Part shown: positions 1 to 7,276 of the stretch, in pieces
Layout of the letters: every line of letters starts with the position of its first letter
Position numbering within the stretch: position 1 is the stretch's first letter
DNA from: RYN-431 sp036388295
Lineage (GTDB): Bacteria; Planctomycetota; Phycisphaerae; Tepidisphaerales; Tepidisphaeraceae
Direction: 5' to 3'
Assembly: GCA_036388295.1 (NCBI GenBank)
Contig: DASVSC010000292.1
Location: 1-16,441 of the forward strand
Length of the DNA stretch: 16,441 bases
Program-made: the position numbers and the translations under genes
Notes under the pieces: generated by a model
Told to the model about the DNA's origin: nothing
Database searches by the model: none
The model's input: only the letters and a program-made list of their open reading frames with translations

Positions 1-479
1 CCCGCCAGCAGGCCCGACGGTGCCCGCCGCCAGCCGAACCCGATCGCCTGCACGCCGCGGCCATAGACCAGCAGCCCGAAGCCGATGACCCACCCGACGA
101 CGAATGACAGCAGGCTCAGCCGCGCCAAATCCGCCGACGACCAAGCCCGCACGGCCTCCGCCGCGGCCGGCTGGCGTATGGAGACGTAGACCAGTTGCGT
201 GCCGACCCAAGCGCAAAAGCTGATCAGCGCCGTCACGGCCAGCAGGGGCACGCGCTGCAGGTCCCGCCGCGAGGCCGCCGCGTCCTCTGCGTCGGCCCCG
301 TTCGCGGGCGGCGATGTCACCGGGGACGGCGACGCGGCGAGTTCCGCGAAGTTCGGTTCGATGGTGCCGTTACGACGCGGGCGCAGCAGGCCGACGACGC
401 CGACTGCGATCGCCGCCACGAGCCACACCGTCCAGACCCACAGAGGCGGTTCGGCCGCGCCCGCGCAAACGATTGACAA
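1..479 (-). CDS. partial membrane protein, possibly N-terminal part of a CPBP-family intramembrane protease
   Basis: The minus-strand frame is open from about 485 through base 1, so the 3' part lies outside the window. A TTG at 479 is preceded by AAAGGAG with 9 nt spacing. An in-frame GTG at 485 is the alternative but would sit only 3 nt from that ribosome site. The visible ~160 residues hold three hydrophobic segments: one near the N terminus (VWTVWLVAAIAVGVVGLL), one after a Pro/Ala/Asp-rich linker (LLAVTALISFCAWVGTQL) and one further on (LLSFVVGWVIGFGLLVYG). They are followed by 'QAIGFGWRR', which resembles the lead-in of CPBP (CAAX-protease-like) proteins. The catalytic EExxxR and HxxxN motifs would lie off the edge, so the family call is a guess from architecture. 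Its reading frame is the best explanation for this stretch; the plus-strand frames here look like Arg-rich shadows. Confidence 0.5.
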   Translation of the reverse strand, partial: MSIVCAGAAEPPLWVWTVWLVAAIAVGVVGLLRPRRNGTIEPNFAELAASPSPVTSPPANGADAEDAAASRRDLQRVPLLAVTALISFCAWVGTQLVYVSIRQPAAAEAVRAWSSADLARLSLLSFVVGWVIGFGLLVYGRGVQAIGFGWRRAPSGLLA

Positions 480-500
480 GCCCACGTGCTCCTTTAGAGT
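473..500 (+). promoter_or_regulatory. probable sigma-70 promoter of trpC
   Basis: TTGACA (473-478) is separated by 16 nt from TAGAGT (495-500). A start near 507 would give trpC a leader of about 30 nt. The -35 overlaps the first codons of the divergent membrane-protein gene, so the two genes share a very short regulatory region. Confidence 0.45.
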
Positions 501-538
501 CGGCCCAATTCCGTGTTCGCAGTTTACAGGATCGACCG

Positions 539-1366
<828 letters not shown>

Positions 1367-1787
1367 GGTCCGCCTTGGCGAACCGCCGACTGCCAACGCA
1401 CGATCAGGGTGCGCTAAACTCCACCCGCCCAGCCGGCATAAGTCTCTTTTTTCACGTCGATTTTGTTTCGAATATTTACATTCGCGTAGCGCGCGACAAC
1501 ACCCGGCCTGGCCACAATTTAATCGCTGAAACTGGGGTTCCCCGGCCGTACGGCCCTTGCCCAGACCGCCATGCGACTTACGCCTTTTAGTCCCGTTCAC
1601 GACCAGTCGAGCAAATGTTGCAATAAGTCGGCCCACGGCCCCACCATAAAGTCCCGGCCGGCCGTGTAACGTAAAATCTTTCGACTTTCCCCAAGTATTC
1701 GATCCGTTCGGATCGCACGCCACGCGTACGCTCCGACACGAATGCGGGCCATTTCGTAATGGGCCCGTTCGTGGCAGAATCGGGCGC
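1367..1787. other. 421-bp intergenic region with palindromes, no gene recognised
   Basis: No convincing coding frame is present; the open minus-strand frame through it is antisense to trpC and resembles nothing. The stretch holds a T6 run at 1447-1452 inside an AT-richer patch (about 1441-1480), a 12-bp perfect palindrome GGCCGTACGGCC (1544-1555), a 6-bp hairpin CGATCC-GTTC-GGATCG (1700-1715), and a bulged hairpin with the core CCATT-TCGT-AATGG (1749-1762) ending about 20 nt before trhO. None of the hairpins is followed by a T-run. It could be a long 5' control region of trhO or hold a small RNA; I cannot tell which. Confidence 0.4.
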
Positions 1788-2522
1788 ATGGATCGTGTGG
1801 TTAATGTTGCTGCTTACCAGTTCGCGCAGCTCGACAATCTGGTCGCCACGCGCGATGAATTGCGAGCGTTGACGCTTTCGCGGAATCTCCGCGGGGTGAT
1901 TCTGCTAAGCACGGAAGGCGTGAACCTGTCCCTCGCCGGCGCGCGCGACGACGTCGATACGGTGCTGGCTCGCGTCCGGGCCATTCCCGGCGTCGGGGCG
2001 TTTCCAGTCAAGGAAACATATAGCGACACGCAGCCGTTCAACCGGATGCTCGTCAAGATCAAACGCGAAATCATCGCGTTCGGCGTTCCCGGCATCGAGC
2101 CGCAAACCTACACGTCCGCGCGGCTGCCTCCGCACGAATTGAAACAATGGCTCGACGAAGGCCGGCCCGTGACATTGCTCGACACGCGCAACCAATTCGA
2201 GGTGGAGGCCGGTACGTTCAAAGGGGCGGTTTCCATCGGCATCGACCACTTCCGCGACTTCCCCGCCGCGGTCGAACGCCTGCCCGAGGAAATGAAGCAC
2301 CGGCCAGTTGTCACGTTCTGCACCGGCGGCATCCGCTGCGAGAAAGCCGCGCCGTATCTCGAAAAGGCCGGCTTCACCGAGGTCTACCAACTCGACGGCG
2401 GCATCCTCGATTACTTCAAAACCTGCGGCGGCTCGCACTACGACGGCGACTGCTTTGTCTTCGATCAACGCGGCGCCTTGACGCCAGACCTGAACGGAAG
2501 CGGCAAGACATTCAGCCGGTAG
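1788..2522 (+). CDS. trhO: tRNA uridine-34 hydroxylase (TrhO/YceA), rhodanese type, short form
   Basis: TrhO enzymes hydroxylate uridine 34 in the anticodon of several tRNAs. The 244-residue product has the family N-terminal domain (about 1-95, with 'GVILLSTEGVNLSLAG' and 'FNRMLVKIKREI') and a rhodanese domain (about 112-215). The active-site loop is 'TFCTGGIRCEKA' with C178 as the likely catalytic cysteine, and 'VYQLDGGIL' follows. E. coli TrhO is about 350 residues. This protein stops soon after 'GDCFVFDQRGAL', so most of the cysteine-rich C-terminal extension is missing. The ATG has no Shine-Dalgarno sequence; CAGAAT (1775-1780) lies 7 nt upstream, compatible with a leaderless message. It converges on the next gene with only 12 bp between stops. 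The exact reaction of the short form is inferred from homology. Confidence 0.87.
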   Translation: MDRVVNVAAYQFAQLDNLVATRDELRALTLSRNLRGVILLSTEGVNLSLAGARDDVDTVLARVRAIPGVGAFPVKETYSDTQPFNRMLVKIKREIIAFGVPGIEPQTYTSARLPPHELKQWLDEGRPVTLLDTRNQFEVEAGTFKGAVSIGIDHFRDFPAAVERLPEEMKHRPVVTFCTGGIRCEKAAPYLEKAGFTEVYQLDGGILDYFKTCGGSHYDGDCFVFDQRGALTPDLNGSGKTFSR

Positions 2523-2534
2523 GGCACGCTATTA

Positions 2535-3122
2535 TCAGTCATTCGACGCCCGAAACCAGTACCAGCCGTTTCCCAGCGGCCGAGTGAGGTAGCGTGCAGA
2601 GCCGAACGGTGTTCCGACAGCATTTGGTTGAAATGCAAAGCCCCAGGACATTGTGTCTGGCCCGATGCCGTCACCACCCTGATAAACGCGGAAGTAGGTC
2701 CCGCCACGGGTGTCAGTGGCGTACTCGTCGACCCAGAAAAGTCCGAGTCGCCGGTTTAATTGTATTGGTGTATCGGACGTAACAGTGGATTGTCGGGCGA
2801 CCGCGTCAAACGATGCTTGCGACACGATGAAGGCAAACCGACGGGGAACATAAAAGCTTAAAAGAGCATAGGTTCCCAATAACATTGCTACGATCATCGC
2901 GAGTTGCGGTGCCGGCAGCCGAGTCCGTGGCAGGTTCCCCCTGAGCCAGACTACGGATAGTCCGACCAATGTGATGCCACCAGCCACCGGCACGACAACA
3001 ATGGAAAAGAGAAAACCAATAAAGAGAACATCATGTAAGACGCCGGGAATGATACTCAACCCAATCGCAATCAAGCAGACCAACGCGGTAGCAGCAACCA
3101 CAAGACTGACAATTGATTTCAT
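2535..3122 (-). CDS. unrecognised membrane protein with three N-terminal helices
   Basis: I do not recognise the family. The 195-residue product starts at an ATG with GAGGAG 5 nt upstream. Hydrophobic segments fall at about 4-26, 32-58 and 73-92. A soluble region of about 100 residues follows, rich in aromatic residues near its end (160-195, closing with 'GNGWYWFRASND'). The strongly predicted helices and good ribosome site make it a real gene. By eye the DNA is visibly less GC-rich than its neighbours, with AT-rich patches such as 2855-2890, which may mean recent acquisition or weak selection. It lies 23 bp downstream of the M20 peptidase on the same strand and may be co-transcribed with it. 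No catalytic motif is visible. Confidence 0.75.
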   Translation of the reverse strand: MKSIVSLVVAATALVCLIAIGLSIIPGVLHDVLFIGFLFSIVVVPVAGGITLVGLSVVWLRGNLPRTRLPAPQLAMIVAMLLGTYALLSFYVPRRFAFIVSQASFDAVARQSTVTSDTPIQLNRRLGLFWVDEYATDTRGGTYFRVYQGGDGIGPDTMSWGFAFQPNAVGTPFGSARYLTRPLGNGWYWFRASND

Positions 3123-3145
3123 GGTGTCTCCTCTGCACTCTCCCG

Positions 3146-4531
3146 TTAAAATTGTCGGGCCAACTCAGCGTACAGCGCCGCCGCCGTGCGCGATCCGGCC
3201 GCCAAGCAGTCCAGATCGAACTTCTCGTTCGGCGAATGCACCGCATCGTCCGGCAGGCCGAAACCGACGAAGATGCTGTCGATGCCGAGTTGTTGTTTGA
3301 TTGTCGCGGCGATCGGGATGCTGCCGCCGCTGCCGATCAGGGTGGCGGGCAGGCCGAAGCCGGTTTGGATGGCGCGGCGGGCGGCGGCGACGCCCCAGTG
3401 GTCTTGCGGGACCAGGTACGCGGGGGCCAAACCGTGGTCGTGGAACTCTAAGGTCACGCCGGCCGGGGCACGGTCGCGCATGGCCTGCTGGAACGCGTCG
3501 CGGATCTTGATCGGGTCTTGGTTAGCGACAAGTCGGAAGCTGATCTTCGCACTCGCCCACGCGCCGATGACGGTTTTCGCGCCAGGGCCTTGATAGCCGT
3601 TCGTCAGGCCGTTGACGTCGCAGGTCGGGCGGGCCCAGGTGCGCTCGAGGATGCCGTACTTTTGCTCGCCGCCGCCGGCGGCTTCGATGTCGATTTCCAG
3701 CTTGTACGCCGCCTCGTCGAACGGCAGGTTCTGCCAGGCTAAGCGTTCCACGTCGCTCGGCTCGATTACGTCGTCGTAAAACCCGGGCAGGTTCACCCGG
3801 CCGTCGTTGGTGTGAAGAGTGCTGATCAGCTTGGCGAGCGCATTGGCGGGGTTGGTGACCGCCCCGCCGTAAATGCCGCTGTGCAGATCGCGGTTGGGGC
3901 CTTTGACGATCAGTTCCTGGTAGACAAGGCCGCGCAAACCGGTGGTGATGGCGGGATAGCCGCGGGCGAACTGGTTGGTGTCGCTGATGACGCAGACGTC
4001 GGCGGCGAGCGCGTCGCGGTGGCGCGTGATGAACCCGCCGAGGTTGGCGCTGCCGATTTCTTCTTCGCCTTCGATCAGCACCGTCAGGTTCACTGGCACG
4101 CCGCCGTGCGCCTGCCAGGCGGTGATGGCTTCGATGTGGCAGAGGACTTGGCCCTTATCGTCGACCGCGCCGCGGCCGAACAGTGCGTCAGTGCCGGCGT
4201 GGGTTTTGCCGACCGTCGGCGTGAATGGCGGCGTGAGCCAGCCGTCCATCGGGTCGGGCGGCTGCACGTCGTAATGGCCGTACACCAGCACCGTCGGCCG
4301 GCCGGGCACGTGCTTGTTCTTCGCCACCACGCACGGGTGCCCGCCGGTTTCCAGCACCGCCACGTCAAGGGCCGCGAAGCGTAGCTGGTCCGCCACCCAC
4401 TGCGCGCACCGCCGCACTTCCGTCGCATGCTCCGGCTGCGTGCTGACGCTGGGAATCGCGACGAACTCTTTCAGCAGGGCAATGGCCTGATCCCGCCGGC
4501 CGTCAATTGTTTTGAGCACGTCTTCGAGCAT
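3146..4531 (-). CDS. M20-family dipeptidase (zinc metallopeptidase)
   Basis: A cytoplasmic di-zinc exopeptidase of the M20/M28 clan, of the 'dipeptidase' type related to carnosine dipeptidase. In the 461 residues, the metal-site motifs are H86 in 'VYGHYDVQPP', D124 in 'GRGAVDDKG', the glutamates of 'EGEEEIGS' (154-161), D184 in 'VISDT' and the late histidine in 'VHSPNE'. The dimerisation/lid domain lies between about 200 and 330, and 'HSGIYGG' is the usual substrate-side loop. Length fits the family (about 450-470). The start at 4531 lacks a Shine-Dalgarno sequence; TAGATT (4538-4543 on the minus strand) lies 6 nt upstream. It is divergent from icd, with a long inverted repeat between. The substrate cannot be told from sequence. 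Confidence 0.92.
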   Translation of the reverse strand: MLEDVLKTIDGRRDQAIALLKEFVAIPSVSTQPEHATEVRRCAQWVADQLRFAALDVAVLETGGHPCVVAKNKHVPGRPTVLVYGHYDVQPPDPMDGWLTPPFTPTVGKTHAGTDALFGRGAVDDKGQVLCHIEAITAWQAHGGVPVNLTVLIEGEEEIGSANLGGFITRHRDALAADVCVISDTNQFARGYPAITTGLRGLVYQELIVKGPNRDLHSGIYGGAVTNPANALAKLISTLHTNDGRVNLPGFYDDVIEPSDVERLAWQNLPFDEAAYKLEIDIEAAGGGEQKYGILERTWARPTCDVNGLTNGYQGPGAKTVIGAWASAKISFRLVANQDPIKIRDAFQQAMRDRAPAGVTLEFHDHGLAPAYLVPQDHWGVAAARRAIQTGFGLPATLIGSGGSIPIAATIKQQLGIDSIFVGFGLPDDAVHSPNEKFDLDCLAAGSRTAAALYAELARQF

Positions 4532-4556
4532 TGGGGCAATCTATCAGGAAACGATG

Positions 4557-4700
4557 AACCACGAAGGCGCGAAGACACGAAGAGGTTTTCGGCGATCAAC
4601 TCCAACTGCCGTGCTGAGATTTTATCAGTATGTTGATAAGAGGTGCCGGTGAATTTCGTCAGTCGCTGCGCGCTCTTCGTGCCTTCGCGTCTTCGTGGTT
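4557..4700. repeat. 144-bp inverted-repeat element with CGAAG-type 8-mer arms
   Basis: The left arm (4557-4584) and the right arm (4673-4700) are inverted copies that agree at 26 of 28 positions. Each arm is itself made of 8-bp units of the form NCRCGAAG, seen as CACGAAG, GCGCGAAG and ACACGAAG. The centre carries TTATCA (4622-4627) and TGATAA (4634-4639), a small hairpin. It lies between two divergent genes, so it is not acting as a simple terminator. Very similar 'ACCACGAAGACACGAAG' strings are known to me as dispersed repeats in several bacterial genomes; that is recall, not a search. Confidence 0.85.
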
Positions 4701-4715
4701 AATCCGTTCTGCCGA

Positions 4716-4743
4716 TTGAGCTTTCCCGCCCGATCCGCATAAT
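4716..4743 (+). promoter_or_regulatory. probable sigma-70 promoter of icd
   Basis: TTGAGC (4716-4721), 16 nt, then CATAAT (4738-4743). A start near 4750 leaves a leader of about 23 nt that contains the AGGAG at 4761-4765. The same TTGAGC -35 occurs before panC. The promoter begins 16 bp after the inverted repeat. Confidence 0.5.
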
Positions 4744-4772
4744 CAGCGGTCCGACTAACCAGGAGTTTTGAA

Positions 4773-6062
4773 ATGGCCGGTAACGTGATTTCGATGAGTG
4801 GTGGCAAGCTGACGGTTCCGAACGACCCGATCATCCCGTTCATCGAAGGCGACGGCACCGGCCGCGACATCTGGCGGGCCAGCGTGCGCGTGTTCGATGC
4901 GGCCGTCGAGAAGGCCTACAAGGGGCAGAAGAAGATCGTCTGGAAGGAAGTCCTTGCCGGGCAGAAGGCGTTCGACCAGACGAAGAACTGGCTGCCGGAC
5001 GAAACCGTCGAGGCGTTCAGGAAGTACACCGTCGGCATCAAAGGCCCCCTCACCACGCCCGTCGGCGGCGGCATCCGGTCGCTGAACGTGGCCCTGCGGC
5101 AGATGCTCGACCTCTACGTCTGTCTGCGGCCGGTGCAATACTTCACGGGCGTTCCGTCGCCGGTGAAAAAGCCGGAGAAGGTCGACATGGTGATCTTCCG
5201 CGAGAACACCGAAGACATTTACGCCGGCATCGAATACGCGGCCGGTTCGAAGGAGTCGCAGGCGTTGCTCGACTACCTCGAGAAAAGCGATCCGAAGAGC
5301 TTCGCCAAGATTCGCTTCGGCACCAGCGCCAAGACCAGCGAGTTCGCCAAGAGCGCCGGCGGAAGTGATTCGACCGTCGAAGTCGGCATCGGCATTAAGC
5401 CCGTCAGCCGGGTCGGCACGCAGCGTTTGGTCTATTCGGCCATCGAATACGCCATCGAGCACAAGCGCAAAAGTGTCACGCTGGTGCACAAGGGCAACAT
5501 CATGAAGTTCACGGAAGGCGGCTTCCGGGACTGGGGCTACGAACTGGCCAAGGCCACGTTCGGCGCGGAAGAAATCGACGGCGGCCCGTGGTGCAAGATT
5601 CCCGAAGGGAAACGCGGGGCCGGCATCGTCATCAAAGACGCCATCGCCGACATCACGCTGCAGCAGGTGCTGACGCGGCCGGAAGACTTTGACGTCATCG
5701 CCACGCTGAACCTCAACGGCGATTACCTAAGCGACGCGCTGGCGGCCCAAGTGGGCGGCATCGGCATCGCGCCGGGCGCGAACATCAACTACATCACCGG
5801 CCACGCCATCTTCGAAGCCACGCACGGCACGGCCCCGAAGTACGCCGACCAGGACATGGTCAACCCTGGCAGCGTCATCCTCAGCGGCGTGATGATGCTG
5901 CAACACCTCGGCTGGCACGAAGCCGCCGACCTGATCCTGAAGGGCCTCAACGCGGCCATCGCGGCCAAGACGGTTACCTACGATTTCGCCCGCCAGATGG
6001 ACGGCGCGACGAAGATCAAGTGCAGCGAGTTCGGCACCGCGATGATCAAGCACATGGGCTGA
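4773..6062 (+). CDS. icd: NADP-dependent isocitrate dehydrogenase
   Basis: Oxidative decarboxylation of isocitrate to 2-oxoglutarate in the TCA cycle, with NADPH formation. The 429-residue product closely follows the E. coli type. The substrate loop 'TTPVGGGIRSLNVALRQ' contains S103, the position phosphorylated by AceK in E. coli. Y150 lies in 'FRENTEDIYAGIE' and K240 in 'LVHKGNIMKF'. NADP preference is indicated by 'HGTAPKYADQDMVNPGS' (the Lys-Tyr pair) and 'TVTYDFARQMDGA' (Tyr and Arg), which match the known NADP-selecting residues. ATG 4773 has AGGAG 7 nt upstream. The gene has its own promoter and ends 28 bp before a strong hairpin, so it is probably transcribed alone. Whether AceK acts on it here is unknown. 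Confidence 0.97.
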   Translation: MAGNVISMSGGKLTVPNDPIIPFIEGDGTGRDIWRASVRVFDAAVEKAYKGQKKIVWKEVLAGQKAFDQTKNWLPDETVEAFRKYTVGIKGPLTTPVGGGIRSLNVALRQMLDLYVCLRPVQYFTGVPSPVKKPEKVDMVIFRENTEDIYAGIEYAAGSKESQALLDYLEKSDPKSFAKIRFGTSAKTSEFAKSAGGSDSTVEVGIGIKPVSRVGTQRLVYSAIEYAIEHKRKSVTLVHKGNIMKFTEGGFRDWGYELAKATFGAEEIDGGPWCKIPEGKRGAGIVIKDAIADITLQQVLTRPEDFDVIATLNLNGDYLSDALAAQVGGIGIAPGANINYITGHAIFEATHGTAPKYADQDMVNPGSVILSGVMMLQHLGWHEAADLILKGLNAAIAAKTVTYDFARQMDGATKIKCSEFGTAMIKHMG

Positions 6063-6083
6063 TCCACCGTCGTCTTCGCGACG

Positions 6084-6130
6084 CGAACGTGCAAAACTGC
6101 CGCCCCGGACGGGCGGCAGTTTTGCGTTCG
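6084..6130 (+). terminator. hairpin terminator after icd
   Basis: A perfect 15-bp stem, 6091-6105 with 6111-6125, closes a 5-nt loop (CGGAC). An outer CGAAC/GTTCG pair (6084-6088, 6126-6130) extends it past a 2-nt bulge. The core is GC-rich and the base of the stem is AAAA/TTTT, so the 3' side carries four Ts within the stem. It lies 21 bp after the icd stop and well before the next gene. Confidence 0.8.
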
Positions 6131-6137
6131 GCGCAAC

Positions 6138-6166
6138 TCCACAACGGTCGATCGATCGAATAGCAT
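6138..6166 (+). promoter_or_regulatory. weak candidate promoter with a palindrome in its spacer
   Basis: TCCACA (6138-6143), 17 nt, TAGCAT (6161-6166), before the carbonic-anhydrase-like gene. The spacer contains the 12-bp palindrome TCGATCGATCGA (6148-6159), which could be a protein-binding site. Both boxes match consensus at only four of six positions, so this is tentative. Confidence 0.25.
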
Positions 6167-6186
6167 GCCGCGGCCTGAGGAATCCT

Positions 6187-6639
6187 ATGAACTACACGTC
6201 CCCGTTGCCTTACAACGCCGACCGCGTGCACGCCGGCGCGATTTATTGCGCCGACGGCCGCATGGGCGAACACTTCGATGACTTCATGCAGAACGGGCTG
6301 AAGCTGCCACGCTACGACCGCATCGCCCTGCCCGGCGGCCCCGCCTGCCTGGCAGGGCACGTGCAGGCCCGGCTGGAAGAACAGGGCGTCGTCGACGAAC
6401 TGAACTTCCTGATCGAAGCCCACCGTTTGTCACGCATCGTGCTGATCCAGCATCAGGCCTGCGCGTTCTACCAGAACCGCCTCGGCGTCCGTTCGCAGAG
6501 CATGGAACAGTTGCAGGTGGCTGACCTCACGCGCGCCGCGTTTTCGATCCGGCACTGGACGAAGCTGGACAACATCGAAGGGTACTTCTGCCGCGTAACC
6601 AGTGACGGCGTCGTCTTCGAGAAAATCGACCTCACATGA
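6187..6639 (+). CDS. minimal beta-carbonic-anhydrase-like zinc protein
   Basis: The 150-residue product carries the full beta-carbonic-anhydrase metal signature: C21-x-D23-x-R25 in 'YCADGRMGEH', then H89-x-x-C92 in 'LIQHQACAFY'. The lead-in helix 'LNFLIEAHRLSRIVLI' also looks like the segment before HxxC in that family, and 'IALPGGPACL' occupies the place of the usual glycine-rich loop. True beta enzymes are about 200-230 residues; here most of the region after HxxC is missing and the protein ends with a short beta segment (EGYFCRVTSDGVVFE). Zinc binding is well supported; carbon dioxide hydration is only possible. ATG 6187 has GAGGAA 4 nt upstream. Its stop overlaps the start of the next gene (ATGA), so the two are translationally coupled. 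Confidence 0.75.
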   Translation: MNYTSPLPYNADRVHAGAIYCADGRMGEHFDDFMQNGLKLPRYDRIALPGGPACLAGHVQARLEEQGVVDELNFLIEAHRLSRIVLIQHQACAFYQNRLGVRSQSMEQLQVADLTRAAFSIRHWTKLDNIEGYFCRVTSDGVVFEKIDLT

Positions 6640-7268
6640 AGCACCGGCCTTCGCCCTACCGCATCGTTTCCATCGCCGTTCTGTGCGTCGGCTCGACGGC
6701 TCACGCCGCGGCCACATCCGGTGAAGCCCAAGGCCCGCGCGAGGTGTACCGCGCGTACTCCGCGGCCTTAGCGACCGGCGACATCGACGCGGCGAAGAAG
6801 CTGATCGTGGCAGACGCTAAGCGTATGCCGCTGGTCGACAACCGTCGCCCCGCCGCCGAAGCCGAGAAGCGGTACCGGGCGGCGGTGGACAAAGCCTTCC
6901 CCGGGGCGGCCCGCCCGCTCGGCTACGGCGCGCCCACCACCCGCCCCGCCGACGCGCCCGACCCGCTGCGCCTCACTGTCACCAACGACACGGCCACGCT
7001 CACCGTCAAAGACACCACCGAATCCGTTCGCCTGCGGCGCGTGAACGGCGAGTGGAAAGTCGACCTGAACGCTATGTACGCCCCCGCCACGGTGGACGAA
7101 ATCGAACAGTTCCGCGGCGCGCTGGTTGAAGTGATGAACGCCCTGGCCGCCGAAGTGGCGGCCGGCCGGTTTAAGACGTACGACGAGGTGCTGGCCGACC
7201 TGGAAACGCGGGTGAAAATGCGCCTGGCGACGCCGGATTCGCCGTCCACAACGCGGCCGGCGCTTTAG
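6636..7268 (+). CDS. secreted protein of unknown function, NTF2-like fold suspected
   Basis: The 210-residue product begins with a signal peptide: basic start, hydrophobic stretch at about 10-18, and a likely cleavage after 'AHA' (residue 24). There is no proper lipobox, since leucine precedes C17. The mature part opens with 'VYRAYSAALATGDIDAAKKLI' and later has 'VRLRRVNGEWKVDLNAM', a pattern typical of NTF2/SnoaL-like proteins, though no catalytic residues are clear. Two 'TTRPA' strings occur in the linker and at the C terminus; such peptides are common in Phycisphaerae proteins in my recollection. The ATG overlaps the stop of the carbonic-anhydrase-like gene by ATGA, so the two are made together. 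It converges on the regulator with 8 bp between stops. Confidence 0.75.
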   Translation: MKHRPSPYRIVSIAVLCVGSTAHAAATSGEAQGPREVYRAYSAALATGDIDAAKKLIVADAKRMPLVDNRRPAAEAEKRYRAAVDKAFPGAARPLGYGAPTTRPADAPDPLRLTVTNDTATLTVKDTTESVRLRRVNGEWKVDLNAMYAPATVDEIEQFRGALVEVMNALAAEVAAGRFKTYDEVLADLETRVKMRLATPDSPSTTRPAL

Positions 7269-7276
7269 GCCGCTTG

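Noticed and set aside
1700..1715. Hairpin CGATCC-GTTC-GGATCG considered as an intrinsic terminator for trpC
   Set aside because: Only 6 bp, no T-tract follows, and it lies more than 330 bp after the trpC stop.
4773..6062. AceK-controlled isocitrate dehydrogenase as a glyoxylate-shunt switch
   Set aside because: The serine is conserved, but no aceA, aceB or aceK is in the window, so regulation by phosphorylation cannot be claimed.
6636..6710. Lipoprotein signal around C17 of the secreted protein
   Set aside because: The residue before the cysteine is Leu, not Gly/Ala/Ser, and a normal Ala-His-Ala cleavage site follows.
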